Assembly: GCA_003176075.1 (NCBI GenBank)
Contig: PSRN01000174.1
Span: 1 to 6,241, forward strand
DNA length: 6,241 nt
Reading direction: 5' to 3'
DNA from: Bdellovibrio sp.
Lineage (GTDB): Bacteria; Bdellovibrionota; Bdellovibrionia; Bdellovibrionales; Bdellovibrionaceae
Shown: piece by piece, positions 5,320-6,241 of the stretch
Position numbering within the stretch: position 1 is the stretch's first letter
How the letters are laid out: each line of letters opens with the position of its first letter
Program-made: the position numbers and the translations under genes
Notes under the pieces: generated by a model
The model's database searches: none
Told to the model about the DNA's origin: nothing
Seen by the model: the letters and a program-made list of their open reading frames with translations, nothing else

Positions 5320-6241
5320 GTAATCCGAAAGTTTTTGAGTTCGCAAAAGAAATCGGCATGACGCCACTGGCTTTGATGGATAAAATCAAAGAGTGGCACT
5401 TGCCCGTCAAGTCTCACATGGCCGAACTGGAACCCAGTGTCCTTGAAGAGATTCGCAACCGATTGAAGGGACCCTCGGCTTCGGGTGCGGCTGATGCGAC
5501 AGCAAAGAAAACCGCCACACGCAAGAAAGCAGCCGCCACGACTCCCGCTGGTGCCAGTACCAAGGCCGCCGGAGTTGTTGTGACGGCGAAATCCGGTGGA
5601 AGCGCGAAAGCGAAGGCCGCCAAGGGGATCGGGGCGACGGCCGCCGGTCCGGCCCTCGTGAAGCCCAGCTCGCCCACGGTTGTTCGACGCAAAGCCAGGA
5701 CCGCCGAACCCGACATCAAGGAAGCAAAGTCTGAGATCGAAGAAGAAGTTTCCGAGACGGTGGCTGAGACCGCGCCATCAGTTTCAGCGTCAGGGCCAGC
5801 GCCAACGCCGACCGCAAGTCTGGCGTCGGTGGCAACGCTTGCACCTTCCATGGTGGTCCAGCCAATAACTCCTCCAGGGGCCCCGCCTCCAGTGGTGGAA
5901 GCCAAAGCTGAACCGGTTATTGGCGAGCGTAAAGTGGAGCGGAAAAGAGAAGCGTGGGAACCGCAGCGAACGGAAGAATTGGCCAGAGTTCCGAAGGAAC
6001 CGACAAAATCGACGAAGGAACCGGCCAAAGTGCTGAAGGAACCGCCGCCAACGGCCGCGTCAGTAGTCTCAGCGGTGGCCTCACCACCTTCCCCGGCCGC
6101 CGCACTCGCACCTGCGCCTGGACCCGCGCCCGCACCTCCACCTGAGGAAAAGAAAGTTCCAGTTCCAGCCCGAAAAAAAGAAGTGGCCATCGGCCATTCT
6201 GGCGTCACCAGTGACGCCACACCCGCGGCGGTGACCAATCG
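5316..6241 (+). CDS. infB: Translation initiation factor IF-2, N-terminal part (runs off window)
   Basis: IF-2 is the GTPase that brings fMet-tRNA to the 30S subunit and promotes subunit joining. The frame is open from GTG 5316 to the last base: 308 codons without a stop, plus two bases of the next. GTG is chosen because GAGGAG (5305-5310) sits five bases upstream and the start overlaps the nusA stop (GTGA). The first 50 residues (MSNPKVFEFAKEIGMTPLAL, then MDKIKEWHLPVKSHMAELEP and VLEEIRNRL) match the IF2_N helical domain, which opens many bacterial IF-2 proteins. The rest is a low-complexity linker: Ala/Lys-rich to about residue 120, an acidic patch EIEEEVSETVAE near 140-151, then Pro/Ala-rich, with a three-unit KEP heptad repeat at 227-247. 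The G domain and C-terminal domains lie beyond the window. The long Ala/Pro linker is typical of delta-proteobacterial and Bdellovibrio-type IF-2, as far as I recall. Confidence 0.93.
   Translation, partial: MSNPKVFEFAKEIGMTPLALMDKIKEWHLPVKSHMAELEPSVLEEIRNRLKGPSASGAADATAKKTATRKKAAATTPAGASTKAAGVVVTAKSGGSAKAKAAKGIGATAAGPALVKPSSPTVVRRKARTAEPDIKEAKSEIEEEVSETVAETAPSVSASGPAPTPTASLASVATLAPSMVVQPITPPGAPPPVVEAKAEPVIGERKVERKREAWEPQRTEELARVPKEPTKSTKEPAKVLKEPPPTAASVVSAVASPPSPAAALAPAPGPAPAPPPEEKKVPVPARKKEVAIGHSGVTSDATPAAVTN
5994..6056 (+). repeat. Three 21-base KEP units in the IF-2 linker
   Basis: AAGGAACCG recurs at 5994, 6015 and 6036 with exactly 21-base spacing. It codes KEPTKST, KEPAKVL and KEPPPTA. 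The nine-base core is identical in all three units, while the rest has diverged, which suggests a tandem duplication within the linker. Confidence 0.8.

Noticed and set aside
5414..6238. Long minus-strand open frame of 274 codons opposite infB
   Set aside because: It is a shadow of the biased Ala/Pro/Lys linker codons. Its product is a featureless Gly/Ala/Ser/Thr-rich chain, and the plus frame carries the IF2_N domain and a proper ribosome-binding site.

Overview
The window is a chromosomal housekeeping segment from a Gram-negative bacterium. I see no phage, plasmid, transposon or CRISPR signature. The start of IF-2 (MSNPKVFEFAKEIG followed by a long Ala/Pro/Lys-rich linker), the rimP-nusA-infB order and the cell-envelope genes upstream suggest a Bdellovibrionota or delta-proteobacterial-type predator relative. 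That placement rests on recognition, not on a search. Base composition looks moderate in GC and fairly even, apart from A-rich stretches in the Lys/Glu repeats.

Layout: (1) At the left edge is a tRNA-Leu(CAA) gene on the minus strand, cut by the window start. (2) About 250 bases of non-coding DNA separate it from a divergent plus-strand cluster. (3) That cluster holds a secreted protein of 549 residues with a repetitive, disordered N-terminal part and a C-terminal outer-membrane beta-barrel (321-1970), a secreted SurA-N-like protein with no prolyl isomerase domain (2016-2777), and a RimI-like GNAT acetyltransferase (2777-3247) overlapping it by one base. A clear intrinsic terminator follows at 3267-3293. 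(4) The second plus-strand operon is rimP, nusA and infB (3336 to beyond 6241). Its genes are almost contiguous: 1 base between rimP and nusA, and a 4-base overlap between nusA and infB. A perfect TATAAT directly after the terminator and a short hairpin at the predicted 5' end suggest the operon has its own promoter.

How the genes work together: the first cluster looks envelope-related, with an outer-membrane protein next to a putative periplasmic chaperone and a co-transcribed acetyltransferase that could act on ribosomal protein S18 or other N-termini. The second is the classical transcription/translation operon: RimP matures the 30S subunit, NusA controls pausing, termination and antitermination, and IF-2 delivers initiator tRNA. 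infB runs off the right edge, so only its N-terminal 308 codons (IF2_N domain and linker) are visible; the GTPase core lies outside.

I found no new multi-gene system. The observations most worth a second look are the compact terminator/promoter/hairpin junction before rimP, the three-register repeat architecture of the outer-membrane protein, the isomerase-less SurA-like protein, and two substitutions at key positions of the RimI-like enzyme.
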